Positions 38,938 to 47,260 of a stretch of DNA of 64,000 bases are shown here, piece after piece. A program made the translations under genes and the position numbers. The DNA lies in the NCBI RefSeq assembly GCF_900111015.1, contig NZ_FOFS01000003.1:1-64000 (forward strand), read 5' to 3'. The stretch is from Solimonas aquatica (GTDB lineage Bacteria; Pseudomonadota; Gammaproteobacteria; Nevskiales; Nevskiaceae). Below the pieces are notes generated by a model. It saw nothing but the letters and a program-made list of their open reading frames with translations. It ran no database searches and was not told the origin of the DNA. Position 1 is the first letter of the stretch. The number at the start of each line of letters is the position of its first letter.

Positions 38938-40086
38938 TCAGCGCCCGACCAGCGAACGCGCGATCACTTCCTTCATGATCTCGTTGGTGCCGCCGTAGAT
39001 GCGCTGGATGCGCGCATCGCAGTAGAAGCGCGAGATCGGGTATTCGGCCATGTAGCCGTAACCGCCGAACAGCTGCAGGCAGGCGTCCACCACGCGGCAT
39101 TCCATGTCGGAAGTGGCCATCTTCACCATCGCGGCGGTCGGCACATCGAGCTTGCCTTCGGCATAGGCCTGCGCGCACTTCTCGTAGAAGGCGCGATGCA
39201 CCTCGATGTCGGTCTTGATCTTGGCCAGCTCGAAGCGCGTGTTCTGGAAGCTGGACACCGCCTGGCCGAAGGCCTTGCGCTGCTGCACGTATTCGATGGT
39301 CTTCTCCAGCGCGCCCTCGGCATGCGCCACGGCCGAGACCGCCAGCATCAGACGCTCGCGCGGCAGCTCGTCGATCAGATGGCCGAAGCCGCCGCCGACG
39401 CGGCCCAGCACCTTGTTGGCGGGCAGGCGCAGGTTGTCGAAGAACAGCTCGGAAGTATCGGCCGAGTGCAGGCCCATCTTTTCCAGATTGCGACCGCGCT
39501 TGAAGCCGGGGCGGTCGGTGTCCACCAGCAGCAGGGTCATGCCCTTGCCGCCGGCCTTGGGATCGGTCTTGGCGGCGACGATCACCACGCCGGCGTGCTG
39601 GCCATTGGTGATGAAGGTCTTGGAGCCGTTGAGCACGTACTCATCGCCATCGGCCACGGCATTGGTCTTGATGCCCTGCAGGTCCGAGCCGGTGCCCGGC
39701 TCGGTCATCGCCAGCGCGCCGAAGCATTCGCCGCTGATCATCTTCGGCAGGTAATGCGCGCGCTGCTCCGGCGTGCCCAGATGCAGGATGTAGGGCGCGA
39801 CGATGTCCGAATGCATGGTGAGGTTGGAGGCCAGGGCCAGATAGCCCATGCGCGCCGCTTCCTCGACGATGGCGCAGGAGAACTCGAAGGGCGCGCCGAT
39901 GCCGCCGTATTCCTCCGGCACGTCCACGCACAGCAGGCCGGCCTCACCGAGTTTCAGGTACAGCTCCTTGGGCAGGATGCCTTCCTTTTCCCAGCGCTCG
40001 TAATGCGGCGACACCTCGTCGGTGAGAAAGCGGCGGACGGTGTCGCGCCAGGCGGAGAGTTCGGCGGCGAGTGCTTCGTTGCTCAT
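38938..40086 (-). CDS. acyl-CoA dehydrogenase, long-chain (LCAD-like) type
   Basis: This 382-residue flavoenzyme makes the trans-2-enoyl-CoA in beta-oxidation. MTEPGTGSDLQGI and the KTFITNG segment bind FAD and substrate. The C-terminal motif is IYGGTNEIMKEVIAR: the Glu used as base in medium- and short-chain enzymes (YEGT) is Gly here, while E244 in DELPRERL sits where long-chain enzymes place their base. This predicts an LCAD-type specificity. It lies 121 bases upstream of the MFS gene on the same strand and next to the CoA ligase. Confidence 0.93.
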   Translation of the reverse strand: MSNEALAAELSAWRDTVRRFLTDEVSPHYERWEKEGILPKELYLKLGEAGLLCVDVPEEYGGIGAPFEFSCAIVEEAARMGYLALASNLTMHSDIVAPYILHLGTPEQRAHYLPKMISGECFGALAMTEPGTGSDLQGIKTNAVADGDEYVLNGSKTFITNGQHAGVVIVAAKTDPKAGGKGMTLLLVDTDRPGFKRGRNLEKMGLHSADTSELFFDNLRLPANKVLGRVGGGFGHLIDELPRERLMLAVSAVAHAEGALEKTIEYVQQRKAFGQAVSSFQNTRFELAKIKTDIEVHRAFYEKCAQAYAEGKLDVPTAAMVKMATSDMECRVVDACLQLFGGYGYMAEYPISRFYCDARIQRIYGGTNEIMKEVIARSLVGR

Positions 40087-40338
40087 GGTTCAAGCCTGTA
40101 AAAGTGAAAGGGAATGGCCAAAAAATGAACGCGAAGGATAAACGCAAAGGCGGCGTGGCGCCCCCCTCTTTTTGAGTAGGGCCGGCGCGGTGACTGCAGG
40201 GGAGGGCGCAGCGCGGCGGCGAGTTCACGCAAAGCTGGGCTTGCGGCGGCCCGGATGGCGCGGCGCGCGGCAAGGATGTGGCGCCGGCACTTGCCCCTAT
40301 GATGGCGCCTGGTTTCTTGGACTCCGCAGGTGCCTGCA
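40087..40338. promoter_or_regulatory. divergent region, acyl-CoA dehydrogenase / methyltransferase
   Basis: On the plus strand TATGAT (40298-40303) is followed by GGCGCC, a likely promoter for the methyltransferase gene with a start near 40310 and a short leader. No gene or strong hairpin was found in the rest; the part next to the dehydrogenase is A-rich on the plus strand. Confidence 0.45.
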
Positions 40339-40971
40339 ATGGCCGTCGATCACTTCGCACAGAAAGCCGCCCGCTACGAAGACAATCCCAGCCGCGTCGA
40401 CAATGTGGCCACGATTGCCGAGGCGATCCTGCGGCGCTTCGCGTTCAGGCCTGCGATGCATCTGATCGATTTCGGCTCGGACACCGGGCTGCTGCTGGAG
40501 AAGATCGCGCCTTATGTGGACAGGATCACGGCCATCGATGTCTCGCCCGCCATGAACCGGCAGCTGGCGGACAAGCGCAGCCGCATCGCCTGCGAGCTGG
40601 AGCTGCTGGAAGTGGATCTGGAAAAAACCACGCTGCCGCTGCGTGTGGACGGCATCATCTCCTCGATGACGATGCATCACATCGCCGATACCGCCGCGAT
40701 GTTTGCGAAGTTCCACGCCATGCTCAGGGACGGCGGCTTCATCGCCATCGCCGATCTGGATTGCGAGGACGGCAGCTTTCACAGCGAGGACACCGGCGTG
40801 TTTCATCATGGCTTTGAACGCGAGGCCTTCGCCAAACTCCCTGCCGATGCGGGTTTTGCGTCGGTTCGGCTGGATTCGGTCAGTGTGCTGCGCAAGCCGC
40901 AGGGCGAGTACGGCGTGTTTCTGCTGAGCGCGCGGCGGCCAGGCCCTGATCTGGCAAACGCACAGCGGTAA
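40339..40971 (+). CDS. class I SAM-dependent methyltransferase
   Basis: This 210-residue protein has the SAM-binding motif I as LIDFGSDTGLLLEKIAPY (Ser in place of the usual second Gly-region residue) and motif II as ITAIDVSPAMN, then IISSMTMHHIAD and LRDGGFIAIADLD. It resembles UbiE/Coq5-like small-molecule methyltransferases; the acceptor is unknown. The ATG at 40339 is chosen over a GTG three codons earlier. It is followed by rpoZ, which has its own promoter inside the short gap. Confidence 0.85.
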   Translation: MAVDHFAQKAARYEDNPSRVDNVATIAEAILRRFAFRPAMHLIDFGSDTGLLLEKIAPYVDRITAIDVSPAMNRQLADKRSRIACELELLEVDLEKTTLPLRVDGIISSMTMHHIADTAAMFAKFHAMLRDGGFIAIADLDCEDGSFHSEDTGVFHHGFEREAFAKLPADAGFASVRLDSVSVLRKPQGEYGVFLLSARRPGPDLANAQR

Positions 40972-40978
40972 TTGCGCG

Positions 40979-40984
40979 TATAGT
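40979..40984 (+). promoter_or_regulatory. -10 element for rpoZ
   Basis: TATAGT followed by CCGCCG lies 43 bases before the rpoZ ATG. The match to the -10 plus GC discriminator style seen elsewhere in the window is good; the -35 is not clear. Confidence 0.45.
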
Positions 40985-41026
40985 CCGCCGACCGTGCTTT
41001 TGCGGTGATTCTTGAACGAGTAACCC

Positions 41027-41287
41027 ATGGCACGCGTCACTGTTGAAGACTGTCTGGCATCGGTCGGCAGCAATTTTGCTCTGGTCCAGATCGCGGCAAA
41101 GCGCGCACGGCAACTGGCGCGTGGCGCCAATTCGCAGCTGCCCTGGGGCGATCACAAATCGACGGTGCTGGCGCTGCAGGAGATCGCCGCCGGGCATGTT
41201 TCGGCTGCGGTGCTGAACGAGGTGGATCTGCCGCTGGAATCGCCGCAGAAGCTGGAGCTGGAGACCCTGGAAGGCGAATTCAAGTAG
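41027..41287 (+). CDS. rpoZ: RNA polymerase omega subunit
   Basis: This 86-residue subunit wraps the C-terminus of beta-prime and aids core assembly and ppGpp response. The start MARVTVEDCLASVGSNFALVQIAAKRARQLARG and the STVLALQEIAAG segment are clear matches. In many gammaproteobacteria it follows gmk and precedes spoT; here it stands alone between a methyltransferase and a cold-shock gene. Confidence 0.96.
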   Translation: MARVTVEDCLASVGSNFALVQIAAKRARQLARGANSQLPWGDHKSTVLALQEIAAGHVSAAVLNEVDLPLESPQKLELETLEGEFK

Positions 41288-41318
41288 AACCTGCCGCTTG
41301 GCGCGGCAAAGTCTTGAT

Positions 41319-41347
41319 TCGACAAGGCCATGAATGTCGCGTAAGCT
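41319..41347 (+). promoter_or_regulatory. promoter and long leader of the cold-shock gene
   Basis: TCGACA (41319-41324) and TAAGCT (41342-41347) are 17 bases apart, followed by GCGGCTC. This predicts a 5' leader of about 135 bases before the ATG, a length typical of cspA-type mRNAs whose leader acts as a thermosensor. Confidence 0.6.
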
Positions 41348-41489
41348 GCGGCTCGCAAAGTATCAAGCAGCGTAATCAGCTAGTTCCCGTCCGCAGTCAC
41401 AGCGGCACGAAATTTCCAGATGCCTTCCTTGAATGATTTGCAGCCTCGCGGGCGGGTTTGTGCCCGCGCTCAATGAAAGGAATGCATCC

Positions 41490-41702
41490 ATGAGCAATGT
41501 TTCAACCGGTACCGTCAAGTGGTTCAATGACGCCAAGGGCTTCGGCTTCATCACCCCTTCCGAAGGCGGCGAAGACCTCTTCGCGCACTTCAAGGAAATC
41601 CAGGGTGATGGCTTCAAGTCCCTGTCCGAAGGCCAGCGCGTCGAATACGTCGCCGCTCGCGGTCCCAAGGGCATGCAGGCGACGCGGATTCGCGCAGTCT
41701 AA
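41490..41702 (+). CDS. cold-shock domain protein (CspA family)
   Basis: This 70-residue single-domain nucleic-acid chaperone has RNP1 (KGFGFIT) and an RNP2 variant (DLFAHF, where VFVHF is usual), and starts [26 protein letters not shown] lies about 8 bases before the ATG. The gene has its own long leader and a strong terminator, so it is monocistronic. Confidence 0.96.
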   Translation: MSNVSTGTVKWFNDAKGFGFITPSEGGEDLFAHFKEIQGDGFKSLSEGQRVEYVAARGPKGMQATRIRAV

Positions 41703-41720
41703 GCTGCCGGTCCGTAGTTA

Positions 41721-41751
41721 AAAAACCGCGGCCACTGCCGCGGTTTTTTTA
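41721..41751 (+). terminator. terminator of the cold-shock gene
   Basis: AAAAAACCGCGGC and GCCGCGGTTTTTT form a perfect 13-bp stem around CACT, ending in seven T, 18 bases after the stop codon. Confidence 0.95.
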
Positions 41752-41818
41752 TCCCTCGCGCGCGCCATTGCGGCGCTGCGCGCTCGTTCCCGCTCCATTT
41801 TCTGATCGAGGAAGCACT

Positions 41819-42142
41819 ATGCGCCCCAAGCGTCAGCGTCCGTCCCAATATCCCGCACCGGTCAAGGTGCGGCGCGCTCCTGGCACGCCCACCAAGAATC
41901 AGCTGCGCGCCGCAGCGCAGGCCGAGGCCCGTGCCGTGAAGGAGCAGTGGCTGAGCCTGCTGGCTCCCGCCAAGGCCACCTGGGCCAAGCTGCATCCGCA
42001 GGAACTGGCGGGCGTGGAAGGCAATTTCCACAAGCTCGCCGGCCTGGTGCAGCTGCGCTACCAGCTCAGCCGCGAAGAGTCTGACCGGCAGGTCAATGCG
42101 TTCTTCGACACGCATCGCGCACCGCTGGCTGCGGCACTGTAA
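41819..42142 (+). CDS. small basic protein with CsbD/YjbJ-like C-terminal region
   Basis: This 107-residue protein has a basic N-terminus (MRPKRQRPSQYPAPVKVRRAP), a helical middle, and a C-terminal part reading WAKLHPQELAGVEGNFHKLAGL then VQLRYQLSREESDRQVNAFF. That spacing of Trp, EG, L-x-G-x-x-Q-x-x-Y and the RQV-x-x-F end resembles CsbD/YjbJ stress proteins. The family role is unknown. GAGGA precedes the ATG by 7 bases, and a strong terminator follows, so it is a real single gene. Confidence 0.72.
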   Translation: MRPKRQRPSQYPAPVKVRRAPGTPTKNQLRAAAQAEARAVKEQWLSLLAPAKATWAKLHPQELAGVEGNFHKLAGLVQLRYQLSREESDRQVNAFFDTHRAPLAAAL

Positions 42143-42161
42143 TTTTGGTCGATGACTGAAG

Positions 42162-42197
42162 GCGGTCTGGCGCGCAGGCGCCAGGCCGCTTTTTTTT
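42162..42197 (+). terminator. terminator of the CsbD-like gene
   Basis: A 12-bp stem (GCGGTCTGGCGC / GCGCCAGGCCGC, one T-G pair) with a GCAG loop is followed by eight T. Confidence 0.93.
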
Positions 42198-42236
42198 GCT
42201 CGGGAGCGGCCGGCGCTGTGAGCCCTGGCGCGAGGT

Positions 42237-43421
42237 TCAGACGCGCAGCGGGTCGTAGCCGTACAGGGCGTCGAGCTTGCGCGCCAGTGCGCCCTGCAGG
42301 GCCGGCATCGCCAGATCGCGCGCCCAGGCTGCGGCACCGCGATAGTGATAGCGGCGCTTGTTGTCGCGGCTGGTGTTCTGGATCTCCGCCGTGCGTGCGC
42401 GGCGCAGCTGCTCGTATTCGAGCAGGGCCCCGGGAATCGCCGCGCTGCGCCGCAGGCAGCTGGCCAGCACCGCCGCGTCCTCGATGGCCATCGCCGCGCC
42501 CTGGGCCATGAACGGCAGGGTTGGATGGCAGGCATCGCCCAGCAGGCTCACGCGGCCCTGCGACCACTGCGGCATCGGCGGGCGGTCGAACAAGGCCCAC
42601 TTGAAGCAGGCCGCCGGATCGGCGGCTTCGATGATGCGGCTGACCGGCGCGGGCCAGTCGCCGAACTCGTCGAACAACTCCCGATACTCGCCCTTCTGCG
42701 TCCAGGACTCCACTTCCCAGCCTTCGCACTCGGTGACCGCCACGAAGTTGAGCAGCTCGCCGCGACGCAGGTAGTAGTGCACGAAGTGGGCGCCCGGCCC
42801 CAGCCACAGCGCGGCGCTGCGCGGGATGTCCGCGTCGCGCAAGCGGCTTGCGGGAATCACGCCACGCCAGGCCACGCAGCCGGTGAAGCGCGCGTGCTCG
42901 GCGCCGAACAAGGTGGCGCGGACCAGGGAATGAATGCCATCGGCGCCGATCAGCAGATCGGCCTGCAACTCACGGCCGTTGGCGATGCAGAGGCTGACGC
43001 GCGAAGCGTTCTGCTCCACCAGGATGACGCGCGCATTGAATACGCATTCGATCTGCGCCAGCTCGCGCGCCGCCTGCAGCAGCACGCCATGCAGATCGGC
43101 GCGATGCAGGTGCAGATAAGGCGCGCCGTAGCGTTGCCGCATCGACTCGCCCAGGGGCATGCGGCTGAGCAGCCGGCCGTTTTGCGCGCTGCGCATTTCC
43201 AGCGCCAGCGGATGACAGGCGCAGGCTTCCAGCGCTTCGCCGAGGCCCAGGCTGAGCAACACCCGCGAGGCGTTCGGGCTGATCTGCAGGCCCGCGCCGA
43301 CTTCGGAAGGTTCGGCGGTCTGTTCGACCAGGGTGATGCGCCAGCCGCTGCGGGCCAGCGTCAAGGCGGCGCTCAGGCCGCCGATGCCGGCACCGACAAT
43401 CAAGGCGTGCGGAGTGCTCAC
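42237..43421 (-). CDS. FAD-dependent monooxygenase (salicylate/3-hydroxybenzoate hydroxylase-like)
   Basis: This 394-residue group A flavoprotein monooxygenase has the N-terminal VGAGIGGLSAALTLARSGW, the central GADGIHSLVRATLFG (DG motif) and the late SLLGDACHPTLPFMAQGAAMAIEDA (GD motif). These are the marks of aromatic-ring hydroxylases; the substrate is not set by sequence. It lies 22 bases downstream of aguB on the same strand and may be co-transcribed with aguA-aguB, though no polyamine role is known for such enzymes. Confidence 0.88.
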   Translation of the reverse strand: MSTPHALIVGAGIGGLSAALTLARSGWRITLVEQTAEPSEVGAGLQISPNASRVLLSLGLGEALEACACHPLALEMRSAQNGRLLSRMPLGESMRQRYGAPYLHLHRADLHGVLLQAARELAQIECVFNARVILVEQNASRVSLCIANGRELQADLLIGADGIHSLVRATLFGAEHARFTGCVAWRGVIPASRLRDADIPRSAALWLGPGAHFVHYYLRRGELLNFVAVTECEGWEVESWTQKGEYRELFDEFGDWPAPVSRIIEAADPAACFKWALFDRPPMPQWSQGRVSLLGDACHPTLPFMAQGAAMAIEDAAVLASCLRRSAAIPGALLEYEQLRRARTAEIQNTSRDNKRRYHYRGAAAWARDLAMPALQGALARKLDALYGYDPLRV

Positions 43422-43443
43422 GATGATCGGGGCCCGGCTGGGA

Positions 43444-44334
43444 CTAGCGCCGGTAGCGCTTCACCAGATCGCCGTAGGCATCGATGCGGCGATCGCGCAG
43501 GAAGGGCCACCAGCGGCGCACGTTCTCGCTGCGCCGGAGATCCACATCGGCGACGATCACCGCCGGCTGATCCTCGGCCAGGGCGATGAATTCACCCTGC
43601 GGGCCGGCAATGAAGCTGCTGCCCCAGAACTGCGAGCCGGGCCACTGGCCGGCGGGATCGGACTCGAAGCCGACGCGATTGGCCACCAGCACCGGCAGGC
43701 CATTGGCCACCGCATGCGCGCGCTGGATGGTGACCCAGGCTTCGCGCTGGCGCAGCTGCTCGTCTTCTTCGTCCTGCGGATTCCAGCCGATGGCGGTGGG
43801 ATACAGCAGCAGATCGGCGCCGGCCAGGGCCATCAGGCGCGCGGCTTCCGGATACCACTGGTCCCAGCACACCAGCACGCCAAGCCGTCCGACGCTGGTT
43901 TCGATGGGCTCGAACCCGATGTCGCCGGGCGTGAAGTAGAACTTCTCGTAGTAGCCCGGATCATCCGGGATGTGCATCTTGCGGTAGATGCCGGCGAGCG
44001 AGCCGTCGCGCTCCAGCACCACCGCAGTGTTGTGATACAGGCCCGGTGCGCGACGCTCGAACAGCGAGCCGACGATGACGATGCCCAGCTCGCCGGCGAG
44101 CGTGCCGAGAAAGTCCGAAGACGGGCCTGGAATGGCTTCCGCGAGATTGAACAGCTCAGTGGATTCGTGCTGGCAGAAATACAGCGAGGTGTGCAGTTCC
44201 TGCAGCAGCACCAGCTGCGCACCTTGCGCGGCGGCGGCGCGGATGCCGCGCTCGGACTCGTGCAGATTGGCTTCGGCATCGCTGCCGCAGGCCTGCTGCA
44301 CGATGCCGACGCGAAGGATGCTGGACTTGCTCAT
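43444..44334 (-). CDS. aguB: N-carbamoylputrescine amidase
   Basis: This 296-residue nitrilase-superfamily enzyme hydrolyses N-carbamoylputrescine to putrescine, CO2 and ammonia. The catalytic Glu-Lys-Cys triad is E46 in LLQELHTSLYF, K119 in YRKMHIPDD, and C156 in VLVCWDQWYPE; the FWGSSFIAGPQGE segment is typical of AguB. Its start overlaps the stop of aguA by four bases, which fixes a two-step agmatine-to-putrescine unit. Confidence 0.96.
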   Translation of the reverse strand: MSKSSILRVGIVQQACGSDAEANLHESERGIRAAAAQGAQLVLLQELHTSLYFCQHESTELFNLAEAIPGPSSDFLGTLAGELGIVIVGSLFERRAPGLYHNTAVVLERDGSLAGIYRKMHIPDDPGYYEKFYFTPGDIGFEPIETSVGRLGVLVCWDQWYPEAARLMALAGADLLLYPTAIGWNPQDEEDEQLRQREAWVTIQRAHAVANGLPVLVANRVGFESDPAGQWPGSQFWGSSFIAGPQGEFIALAEDQPAVIVADVDLRRSENVRRWWPFLRDRRIDAYGDLVKRYRR

Positions 44335-45350
44335 GCGCTCTCCGGAATCTGCATGGTGACGCAGTGCAGGCTGCCGTACTGCTCGATCAGCGCGCGGCAG
44401 TCGATGCCGATCACCTCGCGGTCCGCGAACACAGGCTGCAGCCGCGCCAGTGCGATCTCATCCTGGGCATTGCCGTACACCGGCACCAGCACCGCGCCAT
44501 TGATGATCAGGAAATTGGGATAGCCCGCCGGCAGGCGCCTGCCGTCCTCATCGTAGGCCGGTGCCGGCATCGGCAGCGGCACCAGCGCATAAGGCTCGCC
44601 GTCGGCGGTGCGCAGGGCCTGCAGCTCGGCCTCCATGGCCTTGAGATCGGCGTAGTGCGGGTCGCGCACATCCTCGCAGGCCTGATAGGCGATGGTGCGC
44701 GCATCGCAGAAGCGCGCGATGGTGTCGATGTGGCCGTCGGTGTCATCGCCGAGCAGGTCGCCGTGCCTGAGCCACAGTACGCGGCGCACGCCGAACCAGT
44801 GCATGAGCTGGGCTTCGATCTGCAGCTTGTCGAACTGCGGATTGCGCGTGGCTGCGAGCAGGCAGCGCTCGGTGGTCAGCAGCGTGCCCTGGCCATCGCT
44901 TTCGATGGCGCCGCCTTCCAGCACGAAGCTCAAGTCCTCCACCGGTGCCTGCCAGGCCTGCTGCTCGGCGAGGCGGCGGGTGATTTCATTGTCCAGCCAG
45001 GCGTTGAACTTGCCGCCCCAGCCGTTGAACACGAAGTTCAGATGCACGGCCTTGCCGTCACGAAACACCGTGATCGGGCCATGGTCGCGTGCCCAGACAT
45101 CATTGGCCGGCACGCTGTACAGCCGCAGACGCTCGTCGCGCACGCCACCGGCCAGCAGCTTTTCGCGCAGCGCCGCCTTGTCGGGGCCACAGGCGATGAT
45201 CAGATGCTCAAAGCGCGTGACCGCCGCGGCGATGGCGATGAAGCAGCGCTCCACGGCCGCGAAGTGCCGGGCGAAGTCACCCTCCGGACGAGGCCAGGTG
45301 AGTTGCACGGCGCGCTGCGGCGCCCATTCGGCGGGGAGAACGGTGGACAT
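44331..45350 (-). CDS. aguA: agmatine deiminase
   Basis: This 339-residue guanidino-group hydrolase converts agmatine to N-carbamoylputrescine. Key parts are PAEWAPQRAVQLTWPRPEGDF at the N-terminus, WARDHGPITVF, the HGDLLGDDTDGHIDTIARF catalytic His/Asp region, and the nucleophile Cys in GSLHCVTMQIPE at the end. The ATG at 45350 is chosen by family alignment; the ORF is open further upstream past the likely promoter. Confidence 0.96.
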   Translation of the reverse strand: MSTVLPAEWAPQRAVQLTWPRPEGDFARHFAAVERCFIAIAAAVTRFEHLIIACGPDKAALREKLLAGGVRDERLRLYSVPANDVWARDHGPITVFRDGKAVHLNFVFNGWGGKFNAWLDNEITRRLAEQQAWQAPVEDLSFVLEGGAIESDGQGTLLTTERCLLAATRNPQFDKLQIEAQLMHWFGVRRVLWLRHGDLLGDDTDGHIDTIARFCDARTIAYQACEDVRDPHYADLKAMEAELQALRTADGEPYALVPLPMPAPAYDEDGRRLPAGYPNFLIINGAVLVPVYGNAQDEIALARLQPVFADREVIGIDCRALIEQYGSLHCVTMQIPESA

Positions 45351-45423
45351 GAATCCGGAAGTTGTCAGCGGTGAAATGACGAAAGCGCACGCGGGGCGCG
45401 CAGGGAAGCCCATTCGAAGCGCG

Positions 45424-45451
45424 ATTCTAACAGGGTGATGCAAAAGGTCAT
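45424..45451 (-). promoter_or_regulatory. promoter of aguA-aguB
   Basis: On the minus strand ATGACC (45451-45446) and TAGAAT (45429-45424) are 16 bases apart, and the -10 is followed by CGCGCT. The transcript start would be near 45417, about 67 bases before aguA. Confidence 0.55.
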
Positions 45452-45579
45452 CACGGAGCTTGTGCCGATCGCTTCGGAAAATCGTGGCATTGCGCCTGCG
45501 AAGCGGCGGTCCATGTGTCAGCGATGAATCAGCGCCGCGCCGGCAAGGCAGGGGCGCGGCACGGTGCTAAGTTACGCCG

Positions 45580-46290
45580 ATGCAGGACTGGACCGGAACG
45601 ATCTATCTCGGCGCGGAATGGGCGCTGTTCGTGGGGCAGGGCGGCGCAACGCCGCTGCACCGGCATCTGGCCCACAAGCTGGTGATGGGCCTGGATGGTG
45701 AGCTGGAGGTGAACTGGGCTTCGGGCGAGCGGCGTCACGGGCGCATCGCGCTGGTGAAAGCCGGCAGCCTGCATCGCGTCACGGCGCCGGGGCGGCGCAT
45801 CGGCCTGTACTACGCCGATGCCGGGGCCTTCGCGCATTCCGGCCTGCCGGCTTCGCGGCAGCTGCGCGAGCTGTTCCGCCTGTGCCGGCGGCTGGACCTC
45901 GGCGCTGGCGAGGCGCCGACCGTCGTGCAGCAGCTGCAGCCGGACATGCAGGAGGCCGCCGATGCGCGCGTGCTCAAGGCCGTGGATGCGCTGCGTCGCG
46001 ATCAGGACCTGGCGCTGCCGATGATGGCGCCGCGGGCCGGCGTCTCGCCGCGACGATTGCGGCAGCTGTTCAGCGCCTCGGTGGGCGGCACCCCGGTGCG
46101 GTATCGTCGCTGGTGGCGGCTGCGCCTGGCCGCGCAGCAGCTGGCGCAGGGCGAGCGCATCGTCGATGCCGCCCTGGCCGCGGGCTTTGCCGATGCCGCG
46201 CACCTGACCCGCACCTTCGTCGAGATGCTGGGCATCACGCCGGGGGTGTTTCAGGCCAGCCGCCTGATCGTGCTGGACGAGCTGGCATGA
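45580..46290 (+). CDS. AraC-family transcriptional regulator with cupin-like N-domain
   Basis: This 236-residue regulator has a short beta-rich N-domain (about 1-75, with TPLHRHLAHKLVMGLDGELEV) resembling a cupin sensor, and an AraC double helix-turn-helix (about 135-232) with VSPRRLRQLFSASVGGTPVRYRRWWRL and AAGFADAAHLTRTFVEMLGITPG. It lies between aguA (divergent) and the hydrolase gene downstream and may control either. The start codon follows TAAGTT-ACGCCG directly, with no ribosome site, so it may be leaderless. Confidence 0.88.
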   Translation: MQDWTGTIYLGAEWALFVGQGGATPLHRHLAHKLVMGLDGELEVNWASGERRHGRIALVKAGSLHRVTAPGRRIGLYYADAGAFAHSGLPASRQLRELFRLCRRLDLGAGEAPTVVQQLQPDMQEAADARVLKAVDALRRDQDLALPMMAPRAGVSPRRLRQLFSASVGGTPVRYRRWWRLRLAAQQLAQGERIVDAALAAGFADAAHLTRTFVEMLGITPGVFQASRLIVLDELA

Positions 46291-46334
46291 AGCCGCGCAG
46301 CCGATTTGTTCAAGACAGGCTGCACCCTTTTTCC

Positions 46335-46346
46335 TAGAGTGGCGCC
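46335..46346 (+). promoter_or_regulatory. -10 and discriminator before the hydrolase gene
   Basis: TAGAGT-GGCGCC lies 20 bases before the hydrolase ATG, with GAGGGAG as ribosome site between them. The motif is nearly identical to those before the ygfB-like and methyltransferase genes. Confidence 0.5.
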
Positions 46347-46366
46347 GATCATCGAGGGAGCGGCGC

Positions 46367-47260
46367 ATGGCTCTGAAAGCTACGCCGCCGCCAGGCATGC
46401 ACCGGGCAATGGTGCCGGGCGGCGTTGTCGAATATCGCGAATACGGTGCGGCCGAGGCGCCGCCATTGCTGTTCGTGCATGGTGTGCTGGCCAATGAGCG
46501 GCTCTGGGAGGCGGTGGCGCAGAGACTGGCGCCGCATTACCGCTGCATCCTGCCGACCTGGCCACTGGGCGCGCATCGTCTGGCCATGCGTCCCGATGCC
46601 GATCTCTCGCCGCCGGGCATGGTGGAGCAGATCGTGGCCTTCATGGACGCGCTGCGGCTGCCGCGCGCCACGCTGATCGGCAACGACAGCGGCGGCGCGC
46701 TGTGCCAGATGCTGCTGGCGCGCCATCCGCAGCGTGTCGAACGTCTGGTGCTCACGTCCTGTGACGCCTACGAGATCTGGCTGCCGCTGCTGTTCAAATA
46801 TCTGGAGTACGCCGCCTTCGTGCCCGGCATGCTCTGGCTGCTGGCGCAGCTGCTGCGCCTGCGGCCGCTGCGCCGCCTGCCGATCGCCTTCGGCTGGCTG
46901 GTGAAGCGCATGCCCCGCGATCTGGCCGATGCGCTGACCGCGCCGATGGCGGCTTCATCGGGCGTGCGCCGCGATCTGGGCAAGTTCCTGCGCGGCATTT
47001 CGGCGCGCTACACACTGCAGGCGGCGCACAGCTTCGCGGGCTTTCGCGCACCGGTGCTGATCGCCTGGTCGCGGCAGGATCGTTTCTTCCCCCTGACGCA
47101 TGCGCGGCGGCTGCAGCAGCATTTCCCGCAGGCGCGGCTGATGCTGGTGGACGATGCCTACACCTTCTCCGCCATCGACAATCCAGGGCAGCTGGCGCAG
47201 CACCTGGAGGTTTTTCTTCATGACAGTGCTGCGAGCATGGCGGACAAGGTGCTGGCATGA
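46367..47260 (+). CDS. alpha/beta-fold hydrolase with Asp-type nucleophile elbow
   Basis: This 297-residue hydrolase has the HG oxyanion motif (LLFVHGVLANERLWE) and a nucleophile elbow reading GNDSGG at 105-110. In the small-x-nucleophile-x-small pattern D107 would be the nucleophile, as in epoxide hydrolases and haloalkane dehalogenases, rather than a serine. A cap with Leu/Arg-rich helices follows, and the acid/His region is near IAWSRQDRFFPL. It overlaps the next gene by four bases, so the two are coupled. Confidence 0.85.
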   Translation: MALKATPPPGMHRAMVPGGVVEYREYGAAEAPPLLFVHGVLANERLWEAVAQRLAPHYRCILPTWPLGAHRLAMRPDADLSPPGMVEQIVAFMDALRLPRATLIGNDSGGALCQMLLARHPQRVERLVLTSCDAYEIWLPLLFKYLEYAAFVPGMLWLLAQLLRLRPLRRLPIAFGWLVKRMPRDLADALTAPMAASSGVRRDLGKFLRGISARYTLQAAHSFAGFRAPVLIAWSRQDRFFPLTHARRLQQHFPQARLMLVDDAYTFSAIDNPGQLAQHLEVFLHDSAASMADKVLA

